Source of the DNA: Warburgia ugandensis
Lineage: Eukaryota > Streptophyta > Magnoliopsida > Canellales > Canellaceae
Assembly (NCBI GenBank): GCA_035236585.1
Contig: CP141128.1
Span: 37,430,684-37,494,683 of the forward strand
Length of the DNA: 64,000 nucleotides
Direction: 5' to 3'
Below are positions 1 through 12,400 of this stretch, piece by piece. Within the stretch, counting starts at the first letter, position 1. Every line of letters begins with the position of its first letter. Under the pieces are notes generated by a model. The model saw nothing but the letters and a program-made list of their open reading frames with translations. It had not been told where the DNA came from and did not search any database. Made by a program: the position numbers and the translations under genes.

Positions 1-22
1 TCCAACCAGAAATCTATTGAAA

Positions 23-41
23 TTCCCCATCAACAATGCCA
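23..41 (-). other. Degenerate tRNA-Asp primer-binding site (Athila-type)
   Basis: Read on the minus strand this is TGGCATTGTTGATGGGGAA. It differs at about four positions from TGGCGCCGTTGCCGGGGA, the primer-binding site complementary to tRNA-Asp used by plant Athila-type Ty3 elements. Most differences are CpG-to-TpG/CpA type decay. The internal region of that element would lie to the left of the window. The match is by eye from memory of the family consensus. Confidence 0.55.
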
Positions 42-50
42 AAAGCTTCT

Positions 51-1564
51 TGTGATTTTAAAGTTAACTTGCAAACGCACAAATAAGTTATAGTAGTCTC
101 ACATGAGCAAGGCCAATCCCACAAGGAATGTCACATATTTGAAATGAATTGGATCTTATTCAAATTTTTTAACTTTAGCCAAATGGGAAGGGTTTGGATT
201 GAATTAAGAGATTAAAGTACTTAAATTAGAAACATGCATGAATTAGAAACTAAAACTAAAAAGAAAACTTGCCTAAATTAAAACTAAATAATGAAAATAG
301 AAAGTTACCTAACAAACATGCACTTAACTAAAGGAAAGAATAGTAACTTGACATGTATTATAGCAAACAACAAACTTGAGAAAATTTAATAAAAGTAAAA
401 ACTTTCCTAAGCTAAAATTAAAAGTAAAGGAAACTTACTAATAAAGAAACTATAGAGAAGTAGAAAGATTCAAACGAGGAAATTAAACTTAAGGAAACTA
501 CCTAAAAAGGAAACTTTCCTAAATTAAACCTTACCAAAAAATAGAACCTTTCTAAAATTCAAAAAGGAAAGTTTCTAATCCTAAAGAAACCTGCAAACAA
601 TTAATTTAACTACTGTAGCACAAGATTTAATGAGTAATTTAATCAAGAATCTAAAAGGAATGGGATTTAGAACCATGCACCTGATTTTGGAATGGTGAAA
701 TTTAATGCACCTATGATGGGTTACTATACAAACTAACTATGGGATCCAATAAACAACATGAAAATACAAATGGGTACCTAAAGTATTAGGAAAATATGAT
801 GTTTTGATGGCATTAAAGCACAAAGGTAAGGGATAACCAATTTTAAGATTTCAATACTTAAAAACAGTCAATAAATTTAGCATTAGAAAGATATTGAAAT
901 CATAAATTTTATGTAATAAAACAACCTAGGTGTTAAGTAATTTGATGAAATAAACAATCCATAACAAGAATTTCAAAAATTTAGACACATAATACATGTT
1001 CAAAAGCAGGAATTGCATCTAATTCCTAAGCATAAAACCTAATTTAAACTATAAAAAAGTGCCATCTAAAGCTCAAAACCTAAAATATGATGACATATAA
1101 ATAAAACATAGAAAGGAATTCAAGATAAAAGAAAGCTAAGTCGGTGAACTGACTAAAGAAAAACTACTCAAAACTAAGGAAAAAAGAGGGTAGAAAAAAT
1201 GGAATCAAGTGGGGAAATCAAGGATTTGTGCTAGCTCTTCTCTTGGCTATCACTACCAAAGATGAGTTAACTTAAATCTTGAGGGAATAACAAAGAAAAC
1301 AAGTGGAATTGAAGTAAAGAACAAAGGAGAAAGCTAGATGGAAAGAAAGGTGCAAAACTAAAAAGCAAAACAATGGAATCTAAGCAATGAAAACTAAACC
1401 AAAGCAAGCAAACTACTAACCTAAATTGGAGAGCAAATGACCAAGACAATAACTGAAAATCCAAAGGGAGAAAAACATTTAAGAAATCCCAAAAGTCCAG
1501 TAGCAAATAATAGTAAAGGAAAGCTTGATTTCAAGGTGTGTCACCCAATTCTACTTAGAAAAAT
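51..1564 (-). mobile_element. Athila-like LTR, 3' part, minus strand
   Basis: The plus strand starts with the element's PBS (23-41), then TGTGATTTTAAAGTTAACTT at 51. This is the reverse complement of a typical Athila-type LTR end (...AAAATCACA). The following motif, 'tcgcaa-gcgcac-aata...tcccacaagga', is recognisable in decayed form at 70-125. The remainder (130-1,564) is AT-rich and purine-skewed with no coding sequence, as expected for an LTR. The segment stops at the CACTA terminus at 1,565. A minus-strand TATA-like sequence and an LTR-start-like TGTAACACA at 25,649 suggest that the rest of this LTR lies at 24,601-25,649, so the CACTA element would have landed inside it. The identity of the 51-130 end is moderately sure; the full extent is inferred. 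Confidence 0.4.
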
Positions 1565-1589
1565 CACTACTACATACGAGGCTTTTAAA
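1565..1589 (+). repeat. CACTA 5' terminal inverted repeat
   Basis: The sequence begins CACTACTACATACGAGG and then CTTTTAAA. CACTA at the very end of the element is the superfamily hallmark. It pairs with the inverted terminus at 24,573-24,597. Confidence 0.75.
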
Positions 1590-2125
1590 GTCGACATAAA
1601 GAAGTCATTATATTGAATGCTGACTTCATAGATATTTTACAAGTTGGTTAAAAATAAACGACTTTAAATATATAGATATAAGAAGTCGTTTAAGTAAAAA
1701 TAAATTTAAAAGTCTAGTGCAAAGAGGAAAATTTTTGTGGGAAGGACTTTTAAGTCATTTACTTATAAATGGCTTCAAAAGTTATTGAATTTTGAAGTCC
1801 TTTATACCCAAATGACTTTAAATATCAATAACATTTGATGTCGTTTAAGCTGAAAGACTTCAAAAATATACACATAAATTTGGCACGAAGATTAATTTGT
1901 GTCGGAAGGCACTTTTAAATTTTTTGATTATAAAAGACTTCAAATGTCAATTACTTTTGAAGTCCTTTAGCACTAAAAGACTTTAAGATTCAATTACTTT
2001 TGAAGTTTCTTAAATCAAATGACTTCAAAAGTCCTTTCTCGCGTATACTTTTACTGTCATTTAGTACTAAACAACTTCAAAAGTTGACAATGCTAAACAA
2101 CTTCAAAAGTCCTTGTTCATCTATA
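1580..2125. repeat. CACTA 5' subterminal repeat cluster
   Basis: Dozens of short direct and inverted copies of a motif built on GACTTTTAAAGTCGTTTA occur here, for example at 1,583, 1,690, 1,750, 1,800, 1,850, 1,960, 1,990 and 2,040. Many are arranged head to head as CTTTTAAAGT...ACTTTAAAAG. In CACTA elements such clusters are the binding platform for the element's TNPA-type protein. No coding sequence is present. Confidence 0.75.
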
Positions 2126-2689
2126 AAAAAAAAAATTTGACCTCATCTCATTTTTTCCTGCATCCACTTCTTTTCACAGGTGGCATGACAGCATCCTCTT
2201 CTAGTCCTTATGCCACTCTCTTTTTTCCTTCTTGCTTTCCATTTTGGATATTTTGATTGTCTATGTTATGAAAAACACTATAAGTAAACCAGAACTTCTT
2301 TTGATTACGAATTGATTTCTTATTACTAACTCTCTCTATTTCCATTTTATAGATTAAGTGGGTTTTCTCACTACAGATGATGGGGTTAAGAAGTGTGTTA
2401 AATCATCCTAATTTCATAAAAATTATATGATTTTATTGCAAATGACAACTACTTCTCTCTCTAACCATCACTATTAGAGAAAGAGAGAACATTATGATTT
2501 GTGGTTCTCATAAAAAATTAGGGTTTAATGAAGAGTGGTGGTTATACCATCAAGTTTTGGCCGAGAATATTGCAAGACACTCTCTCTTCCTATGGAATGG
2601 TGAGAGTTGAATACTAGGAGGTTAGATTTTGATGAAAAAGAGTAGATTCGCTCTTTTATCTTGTATTAATAAGATGTAATAATAGGTGA
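2126..2689. other. CACTA internal spacer, no gene recognised
   Basis: This is AT-rich sequence between the two subterminal clusters. It has no recognisable domain. It may be a remnant of the 3' part of a deletion-derivative CACTA copy, because the 3'-type subterminal block follows immediately. Confidence 0.4.
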
Positions 2690-2758
2690 CATTTGATATA
2701 TGTAACATTGGAGGTAATCAAAAAATAATTTGATTTTCTTGTTCATGTGTTTATATAT

Positions 2759-2790
<32 letters not shown>

Positions 2791-3090
2791 TTGTGTGTGT
2801 AAACAATGCATGAATCAATGCTGAGTAACATAAAAACTTAGTTTCATTATGTATTTATGCAATATTTTAATGTACAAAAATCAAATATATATATATTTGA
2901 TTTTTGAAAATATATAAATTTTTAAAGTCGCTTATTGTAAACTACTTTAAAGGCCTTGACTTTTAAAGTTGTTTAACTATAAATGACTTTAAAAGTTAAG
3001 ACCTTTAAAGTCATTTACAGCAAACGACTTTAAAAATTTTGACTTTAAAGTCGTTTACAACCAACCTCTTTAAATTAATGAGACTATTTT
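2690..3090 (+). repeat. Internal copy of the CACTA 3' subterminal block
   Basis: This stretch is collinear with 6,970-7,376. Both contain CTTGTTCATGTGTTTATATA, then a GT-rich stretch, then AATGCATGAATCA, then TTTCATT-TGTATT, and finally the cluster of AAAGTCGTTTA motifs. Here the AT stretch has expanded to an (AT)n run at 2,766-2,790 flanked by ACACACA and TGTGTGT. A 3'-end block upstream of the transposase is out of place for one simple element. Confidence 0.7.
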
Positions 3091-3524
3091 AAGAGTTATT
3101 TCATCTACATTCGTCTTACTTTTTTCAACTGTGTTCATGATCTATACACAAAAATTAAGCAAAATTTCTATTTGACTATCCTCAACCAAATCCTAACTAT
3201 GAATTGGGACTACATTCACAAATTCAGGGTCAATATTGATTTTTGAGTGTTGGTTAGTATCTCTTTGTTTGTCTCATAAGTATTATGCATATTTGAAGAA
3301 TTTTTACAAGGTTATGGTTAGAAACTTTTTTTTAATTAATTTTCTATTGGAATTTATATGTCATATTTAGCTTATTTTTCATTGTTAATTAAAATTTTCC
3401 ATGTAATGTAGTTATTTCAAATGCTTTTAATTCTTTTATACCTAGTGTTTGGTAAAATGCTTAACCTATTCTTTTCATGTCTGGCAAGTCTCCACACACA
3501 GATTTGCTTCAATTTCTTATGATG

Positions 3525-6500
3525 GTGGACAAATATGTTTGGATGACTACAATAAGAACATCAAAATAATATGAGGGAGCAAAAAATTTCATAGAGTTTG
3601 CACATAGGGCATGTATTGATCATAATCACATATCTTGTCCATGCTCAAAATGTGAAAACTTGAAAAAAAACAGTACAGGTGTTGAGAGAACACTTATGCT
3701 TCAATGAAATTGATGAAAGCTATCACCCATGGATTTGGCATGGTTCTGCATAGCCCTCAACAAGGCTTGAAAGATATGTATCAAGCCACTGTAGGAAGTG
3801 TTGGAGATAGTACAGTTATACCGATATTTCGAGATGCATATGATGACTTCTAAGATGACCCTGAACAATTTCATACTACATTAAAAGAATCCAATGAGCC
3901 ATTGTACCCTGAGTGAAAAGATTATACCAAGTTGTCTGCAGTTCTAGAACTTTACAACATGAAAGCAAGATTTGCCTTTTTAGATCAAGGTTTTAGAGAA
4001 GTCCTGAAAGTTGGGGGTAAGATGCTACCGAAGGATAATAAATTGTCTAGGTTCACATGGGAGGCAAAGAGAACCCTGGTTGCACTAGGGTTGAAGTATG
4101 AGAAGATATGTGCTTATTCCAATGATTGCATTTTGTATAGAAGCGAGCACAAGGTCAAAACTACATGCCCAACTTATGGACAGTCAAGATGAAAGTTAAA
4201 GAAGAATTCAACTGAGATAGTTACAAACATTCCTGCAAAGGTTCTATGGTACTTCCCCCCATATTCCAAGGTTCAAAAGAATGTTTTGCATAAAAAAATT
4301 AGTAAAGAAATTAGTATAGCATGCCAAAGAAAGGTAGCTAATAGCTTTTTAAGCCATCCAATAAATAGCCCAACATGGAAGCTTGTACACTTTATGTGGC
4401 CTAATTTTGGTGAAGAACCTAGAAACCTCTGACGTGCATTATCTGCAGATGGGATTAATCTTTATGGTTCTATGTGCAGCAAGTATCGTTGTTGGCCTAT
4501 TATATTAGTTTGTTACAACCTCCCAGGATCTCTATGCATGAAGAGGAAGTTCATGATGTTAACTATGTGCAGCAAGTATCGTTGTTGGCCTATTATATTA
4601 GTTTGTTACAACCTCCCATGATCTCTATGCATGAAGAGGAAGTTTATGACGTTAACTATGTTGATATCAGGTCCAAAGCAGACAGGGAATGACACTGACA
4701 TGTACATGTCTCCCTTGATCAATAATCTTGAGTCATTATGGGATGTAGGCATTGAAGCATACAACTGATACAAGAAAAATCCATTCACCCTAAAGGTTAT
4801 ACTATTGTAGACAACAAGCGACTTCTCTATGTATAGTAATTTGTCTAGATGCACCATTAAGGGATACAATGCTTGTTCTATCTGTAATGATCAAACATGT
4901 GTTGTACAACTTAAACATGGTAGGAAAACAAAATTCCTTGGGCACAGAAGATGGTTACTTAGAGACCATCCATATCGATTTAAGAAGGGAGAATTTAATG
5001 ATAGGGTAGAGACAAGGATACCTCCAAAGATGATGACAAGATGATAAGTATTGGAGTAGGTTGAAAACATTAATGTTTTATGGGGGAAAGAAGAAATCAA
5101 GTACACATGCAGGGGAAAGTAATTGTAGAAGTTGTAGGAAGAAGAAATAAATATTCTTTTAGCTTACATAATGGAAATCACTGCATCTATGCCATGTGCT
5201 TGATGTCATGCACATTGAGAAGATTGTGTGTGAAAGATTGAAAGGTACCTTGCTTAATATCCTAGGAAAAACAAAGGATGGCATCCAACTTGAATGGATC
5301 TTATGAATATGGGTTTGAAGATGAGGTTGCATCTAGAGTATAAGGGCAATCGAGGAACATGCCTACCTAAGGCAAATTATATGCTCAATAGAGAGGAGAG
5401 AAGAATAATGTGTAAAAGTTTATCCAAGCTCAAAGTCCCAGATGGCTAATCTTCAAACTTTAAAAATATTGTCTTCATGAAAGATCTAAAATGATTGGGG
5501 ATGAAGTCCCATGATTGCCATTCATTGATGCAACAACTCCTATCTATAACAATACGTTCGACATAACTAGACAAGGTTAAAGGAGCTATTATAAAATTCT
5601 GCCACTTCTTTAATACTTTCTGTAAGAAGTGGTGGATATTTCATAATTTATAAGAAATTCAAGGTCATCTAGTGACAACTTTTATGTGAGTTTGAGATAA
5701 TCTTTCAGCCATCTTTCTTTGACATCATGGTACACTTAGCAGTGCACCTCATCGATGGATGTACTAGCTTGATAGGTCATGAAAATTTTAAAAGGGTATG
5801 TACGTAATCACAACTAGGCAAAGGGGTGTATAGCCAAATGTTATACTGTAGAGGAAGCAGTGGAGTTTTGCCCAGAGTACTTATCAAGAGTGTTGATTGG
5901 AATCCCAAGAAAGAAACAATTGGTTGCATTTCATGATCCCAAGGTTGGTGAACCTTTATCGAGTGGTCGTGTATCGATCATTGACTATAAAGAACAAGAC
6001 CAGGTGCATCTTTATATGTTGCCAAATGTTGATGAACTCCAACCATACATTAAGTTAATCATGCACTTAGGTCAAATTTAACTTTGATGGTTATATTTTC
6101 TTATATCACTCCATTAATTTGTGTTTGTGCAGTGAGCACATGGATATCCTCAAGTCAAAGAATCTAAGTCATGCAAAGAAATAGAAGTGGCTACAATTTG
6201 AACATTATCACACTTTGAATACTTGGCTCTGTAAGAAGGTAAAATGAAAGAATTCACACATAATATTAACAAACTACATTCTGTATATATGTATATATAT
6301 ATATATAATCTTACTTAATTGAAATAATCATATATCCTACTTACTAATTGTGTACACATATGCATGATCAACAACAAGTAGCAAGCAATAGTATATCCAA
6401 ATCCTTGGGCTGGATCGTGATAACTCATGAGTGTAACAAAATTGTGGGGTTAGCTTAGTTGCCAATGCTACATTCTTTTTCAATTCAAAGAATAACAGGC

Positions 6501-6980
6501 CAATAGTGGCAAATGATATTTATTACAATTATAAGAGAGATATGGGCCTTAGATTATACTTTCAGAACTATGGCTGTGTTTTAAGTATGATCTGGTGGAA
6601 CACAACAAAGACAACATCTAAACTAATGTCCTTAGATTGACATTGGTTAACCTCAACTGAATCATGTACAAAATGATCAATTTATTTTGGTATCTCAAGC
6701 AAAACAAGTATTTTATCTGCAAGACAAATGTGATAAGAGATGGTCAACTATTTTATCATCCTGTCCAAGGGATTCTTATGATGAAGATGACATAGGAGAT
6801 ACTGAAATAGATTACCTTTCTCTTACCAAAACAATCCCATCAATCGAAGTGATACTTGGTGAGAATGAGGATTATGTGTGTGACAATGGTGAGGAGGGTG
6901 CTTGGGTTTTAAAACTCTATATAGTTGGGGGTATATGGATTGTTAGAGAGTTCTATGTGATGTATACATATATATCATAA
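3525..6980 (+). pseudogene. CACTA Tnp2-type transposase (TNPD-like), broken
   Basis: This is the remains of the catalytic transposase of a CACTA element, which in an active copy excises and reinserts the element. Domains appear in family order but in shifting frames. The transposase-associated domain is at 3,525-3,665 (FIEFAHRACIDHNHISCPC, with an in-frame stop upstream). The Tnp2 domain is at 3,932-5,030, with NDCILYRSEH, VLWYFPP, HFMWPNFGEEPRNLR and LKHGRKTKFLGHRRWL. A DUF4218-like segment is at about 5,600-5,950 (FFDIMVHLAVHL, SRVLIGIPRKK). A DUF4216-like segment ends near 6,800 (VSQAKQVFYLQD). Stops and frameshifts occur throughout, so it cannot make a full protein. The longest open piece, 3,932-4,192, encodes 86 residues. 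A 93-bp in-frame tandem duplication lies inside the Tnp2 domain. Family assignment is secure; exon boundaries are not resolved. Confidence 0.9.
4471..4656 (+). repeat. 93-bp tandem duplication inside the Tnp2 domain
   Basis: TATGTGCAGCAAGTATCGTT recurs at 4,471 and 4,564, and the element resumes at 4,657, giving a 93-bp period. The two copies differ at only a few positions. Ninety-three is 31 codons, so the duplication keeps frame. The parent sequence matches the Tnp2 stretch that follows ...PRNLR. Confidence 0.9.
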
Positions 6981-7376
6981 AAGGATGATAAATGAGGAGT
7001 TATTCAAAAAAATACCTTGATTTCCTTGTTCATGTGTTTATATATTTGTGTGTATGTGTGTACAAAGAATGCATGAATCAGAGTTGATTATTATAAAAAA
7101 TCAATTTCATTGTGTATTAATAAGTACAAGCATAAAATATATACAATTTGAATTGAAAAATAATTTATAAAGTCATTTAGTGTAAATAACTTTAAAAGTC
7201 TATAATTTTTAAAGTTATTTAGTGCTAAACAACTTTAAAAGTAGAGACTTTTAAACTCATTTAGCACTAAAAAAATTTAAAAATATATACTTTTAAAGTT
7301 GTTTAGCACTAAACAACTTTAAAAGTAGAGACTACTAAAGTCGTTTACCCTAAACAACTTCATTATGTACAACCAA
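6970..7376 (+). repeat. CACTA 3' subterminal block downstream of Tnp2
   Basis: After the transposase, the block seen at 2,690-3,090 recurs. From 7,165 to 7,350 there are about a dozen AAAGTCATTTAG/CTAAACAACTTTAAAAG motifs in head-to-head pairs. No CACTA terminus follows directly. The cluster ends at about 7,376, and an LTR-like sequence begins near 7,394. Confidence 0.7.
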
Positions 7377-7393
7377 ATTTACACTAATCATTA

Positions 7394-8640
7394 TATAACA
7401 TCTTTGATTTTAAAATAGCAATTTACAAAAAGTTTGAATTATGTAAAGTCATATTTAAAAGAGAATAATTTTGAAATTCTCAATTTTTGGAGCTCTAGAA
7501 AGTGAAAATTTTATAAATATTAAATTAGATGTTCAAACCTCAATATTGGAATTATACTCAAAAAGATAATTCCAACAGTACTATTTGTTGAAATCAGAAT
7601 TCGGACGAATAAGTTTTGATTTTTCTTGAAGAGGGCAATTTGGTAATTTCATGTAGTGGGTCCCAATTGTAAAAATTTGATATTTTAGTTGCTTTCATCT
7701 ATTTTTTATTGTATTAAACAATTAAATAGTAAAAAAATTATAATTTTCAAGTGTAAAATTTTTCAAAATTAAATTATTAAATAACTAAAGGAGGGGGCCA
7801 TTTTGACAATGGCACCCGCTTCCCACTTAAGTCATTAGTCAACAAAAAGAGAATAGACCAAGGTCTGTTCTCAAAAATTCGACAAGAGGAAACTCTAACA
7901 GAGCCTGCTAAGGAGAAGAAAGGAGAGAGAAGAGAGGCAGAGACAATCCAGGCCATTGGCAACATTCGATGCCGACGATGCCCATACCTACCTGTAAGGT
8001 GAGAAAAACCAATACTGAGATAAGAAGGGGGAGAAGAAAGAGGAGAAGAAAAGGAGAAAGAAGAAGATGGGGGAAAGGAGAGAAAGCGAGGAGGAGAAAG
8101 AGGGGCCAATCTAGACCTCTGGAGCCGTTCGATGCCAACAACGTCCAGCCTCACATACCAGAGAAAAGTCGATAGTGATAGAAGAAGGGGGAGAAGGAGA
8201 GGAAGAGAGGAGGAGAAATAGGGTGGATCCAGGGTGCCATTGACATTTGACTCTGACGACGCCCAGACCCATGCGTAGGTGAGAAAAGTCGATGATGAGA
8301 GAAGGGGGAAAAGAAAGAGGAGGAAAGGAAAAAGGAAGCGTTTCTAGGTAGATATTTCAAATTTAGTTCATGGTTTTGATGGATTTGTACATGGATGAGT
8401 ATGTATGATAGGAAATATTTCTCATTTCTTTTGGATATATGAACATGACTTGAGTAGATGAGACGTGATTCTATTTATGTTGCATTTGGCAAAGCTATTT
8501 CTAAGATTTCTTGTGTTTCTGTATCTATAGAAACACTAGAAAATGGGTTCAGTAGATTTCCAATTTTAAGTGCTTCTATACATCTTTAGTTTGTAATAGT
8601 GTGAAAGTGATTTCGTAGTTTGAGCTTCCAAACATTAGAA
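7394..8640 (+). mobile_element. LTR-like fragment related to solo LTR B
   Basis: The start (TATAACATCTTTGATTTTAA) resembles the TGTAACAACCCTAAAATTTT start of LTR B at 14,410. The best shared stretch is at 7,780-7,870 versus 14,885-14,960: both read AGGAGGGGGCC..TTTGA-AATGG-ACCC and then CCACTTAAGT, and a purine-rich leader follows in both. No 3' end or TSD was found, so this looks like a truncated LTR. The right limit is arbitrary. Confidence 0.45.
7920..8340 (+). repeat. Degenerate three-copy purine-rich tandem repeat
   Basis: Three units start with CGATGCCGACGATGCCCA (7,968), CGATGCCAACAACGTCCAG (8,129) and GACTCTGACGACGCCCAGAC (8,250). Each is followed by a GAGAAAA-xx-CGAT and AGAAGGGGGAGAAG tract. 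The unit length drifts (about 161 and 121 bp). The long open frames here are a product of the GA/CT bias and not genes. Confidence 0.6.
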
Positions 8641-9383
8641 ACAAAAATGAGAAGAAGAAAAAAAAAATAGTTGACAACTAGAGCCTCATAGAGCAACATC
8701 TTATTAAACTTTATGGTCTCCCACGAAGAGAACCAACAACTTAGGATGATATCCCACTAAAACATCTCTCTCCCTAGATCTCTCCCATAAGTTTGCATGT
8801 GAAACTATTCTACTTTCTGTTTTCTTTCCAATACAAAAATTAGCAGTGACTTACTTTTTTCATGCCACTTTGTACTTTCTCTCCACCCTTTCCTACTTCT
8901 CTCCAATCTTATCTATAAACATGATAGTCAATCTTTTTGTTTATTTGTCTTTCTATGATAGTGAGCTATCAAGAATTTGGATAATTAACTAAACCTACTT
9001 ATACTTTTAGCCACTTTCAACAATATCCTCAAACCAAGAGATTATAGGCTAAGAACTTCTTGTTTAGTTAGTTGTAGATAACATTGTACCTCCACTGGAT
9101 TAAGTTTGCTTGCACATTTGAGTGGTTGCTTTTTCTTTGGTGGGGATTGTATTTAGGAAAAGGTATAAATTCTTTTTTTTTTACATTTTCATTTCTTAAT
9201 TACAAGCAAAGTTATACATGAAGCAAACTAAATGGAAGCATATCCTAATTACTAAATTTACTTAATGCCTCCTCAGTAACGAAGCATAAAGAGGAGAGGT
9301 GCAAAATGTTTGTGACCAACTATGTTAGATGGATTTTGGTTCAAAAGTTTACAATTTACTTTGAATTTCTTTGCTTGCATGAA

Positions 9384-9414
<31 letters not shown>

Positions 9415-12400
9415 GAAAAAGCCAAAACAAAGCAAGAACTCTATATACATAAGGTGTGATATGAGCCAGCAAAGTACAAATTGAAGCAACTTTGTTAGAT
9501 GGTCCAAACCATTCATTTCCTATAATTTTTTGTTGTAGATTGATAATACATTTAAGTGGCCTTCCAACCATGGCCTTAAGTTTTTTATTATGAAAAGATT
9601 TGCTTATGCATGTCGACCACTCATTTGCTCGGGTTTGTAATAAATGGATCACATATCAAACGTTTCTTTCATTTGACGGCTCTTAGTTTTTTATTGTGGA
9701 GCATTTCAATTTCTTATGAATCTTGGCCACTACTTTTCCATTTAAATGTCATAATTGATGGCTTAGATTTTTCATACTAATTTGAGTTCTTATTTGATGG
9801 ATGTTCATATTTTCTAGAATATGTGGGTTGGGAAAAATACAAGTGGGCAGTCCTAAGCATTTATCCACTAACTAGGCTCTATTGAGGGTGACCCGCTCAC
9901 CAAAAATCAGAACCATCCAATGCTGGTTACCATCAAGAATGAAAATCAACAATTTATATTTCTCAATAAATCATTGGCAAATGGTTGATTGTTAGTGTCT
10001 CAAATGATATTGCTACATATTGGGACCCTTAGATGGTTTTCCTTGCACTCAATCATACCGATAACATACCAATTAGGCATGACAAGAACCGTTAACTATT
10101 TTTCGAGAGCTTGTCATGGCTGGTTGGCTGAACCAATACAAAAATATTGTGTCAACTTTCTTGTGGTCCAATATAGGTCTTACACACACACACACACACA
10201 CACACATCCCACCTCATAATTTAATCATCTTATATTTCTTAAAGTTCTTTTATTACAATAGTTTTTGTACTTCTTTGGTTATCACATTCCTTTAGTTCTA
10301 TAGGAGTCTATGTCTACAATATTTTGTGCACAAGTAAACTTTGGAAGCTTAGTGTCAATCAAATGCATATAGTACTTTAGAATTAAGAAGTTCAACCCTT
10401 AAGAAATCTTTTGAATGACGATTAGCAAGCTATGTTCACAGACTTAGTGTGGGATGCATCCTTCCCACTAAGAGATGTGAATATGATGCTCTAGTTAAAA
10501 AAGTGTGAAAGGTCTATAGGATTTGTAGCCCTTATTCTTACAAGGGATGACTCTCTTCTAAAAATTTTTAATTAGTTACTAAATTTTTTTACTTATGAAG
10601 ATACATAGATCATTGCTCCTAATTTGAAGATCCCTTCATAGTCATTAACTTGACATTAAGCATTCTCATTCTCCCAAGCTTCTGTAATACTAATCTCTCA
10701 CAAGGAATTATGGGAAGATAGTCTTTGAAACATTAGTGTTACTCTTTTGACAATCCATCAAGTCTGCATTAGCAAACTTCATGGGGGTTCTCCTTTAGAA
10801 CTTATATTCTATCAAAGGAACTAGAAAAGTTATTAGAAAAGAGAGATCTAATTATTTTCTAAATCATCATACTACTTGAGATACACAAGGCATAGGAGAG
10901 ACATACTGATTGTTTTTTACAAATCATTGTAATCTTTGAGATTTGAAGAAAAAGTGAGTTCTAATTGTGTTGTCTAGATCATCATACCTTTTGAGATCTG
11001 ATGTAGATGATAGATCTGATTGAGATATAAGAAACCTAATTTTTAGATTTTCAAGTCTATTATGGCATCCATAAATTAATAACTAAAGCACTGCCTTAGT
11101 CCAACAGTAGAAATTAGTAAAAGGAAAAAGATTAAGTCTAGCTCGGCTAAATTCCAAAGGTAGAGCTGCTAAGATCCCTTGCACATTTGGGAGGCATTAA
11201 CTATCTACAACAAGCAGCATTTACAATGCATCTCCAAGCTAGTTTCAAGCAATTTGTGTAACTTAAATATTTTCTAACAATATATGCTTAAAGTTATTGC
11301 ATCTTTAGAATAGTACTTTGTTTAGTTTTTAGGTTTAGTTTTCGGTAAGTTTAATTTTACAAATATCTATACTAAGAAGGTTTATATTTTCATGCATCCT
11401 TTATCTAATTTGATTTTGGGTTTTTTTCCACGTATGTTAGATATTGTATATTTATGTGAATGGATGGACATAAAGTCTCCTTTATTATTTTTTGACTTAA
11501 ACTATGATTATCAAGGACATCACATTCACATGCGCAAAATGAATAAGTCCAAAAGGTAGAGGAGACTCTGTCAGATTTTCAATAGAAATGTAGTACTCAT
11601 TTCTCTAAAAATCTTGATCTTTAGAAAAGAAACATGACACTTGGGATTTTTAAAGGCCATTGAATAACTTAAGAATTAATAACTCCATTTCACCTAACTA
11701 TGTTTAAGAAGAAAAGATGGGTGAGTGTGTGTGCTTGAGTACAAGTGGTAACTAAATTCTTAAGAATATAGATAGATTAAAAGGGACTAAAACTAAAGTA
11801 AATACATGCTTATTTCTGTAGAAAATTGATGCACTTTCAAGTAGGAGAAATGAGTAAACAACAATGCATGTGTATGCTAAAATGTGGAAACTTTAATGCT
11901 AGTTGCTTTGAGTTTAAATTAAGAACATAGTAAGCTATCTTTCAAAAGGGTAAAATGCTTGCAAATGTCAACGAAGTGGGGTAAGGAAAATAGGAATTTG
12001 ATGCTTAGGAACATGCCCCATTTGGGTGGTGTTTGAAGAAATAAAAAACACAAACAATGTTGATCAGGACCTAGATAACTAAGCAATACAAATCCTAGGG
12101 AAAAGTGACCTAATGGTAACTTCATGAGGAGAACTAATACATGGCTTTACACCCTTAGGCTAAAAGCATTACATGCTAAAGAAAATGAGTGATACAATAC
12201 TACACCCAAGGGAATATAAATCCAAAATAGAAGGCATGTTATACTTGGCCTAGAGTAGACTAGAAGCATCAACCAATCTAACTAAAACTCCTAAAACTAA
12301 TCAATAGGTGGTCCTAGTACATGCTTGATCATTTTGATAAGAATGACTTATAATGCATTTTTAGAAATGGGCATGAAAAAGACCCAGCCAGATATACATG

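Noticed and set aside
7640-7660. CATGTAGTGGG as the missing CACTA 3' terminus after Tnp2
   Set aside because: Beyond CACTAC the inverse complement does not match the left TIR, and it lies inside LTR-like sequence. The terminus at 24,597 matches far better.
7777-8360. Several overlapping open frames up to 125 codons, Ser/Leu/Phe- or Arg/Lys-rich
   Set aside because: They lie in a GA/CT-biased triplicated repeat, are open on both strands, and match no domain I know. The bias removes stop codons.
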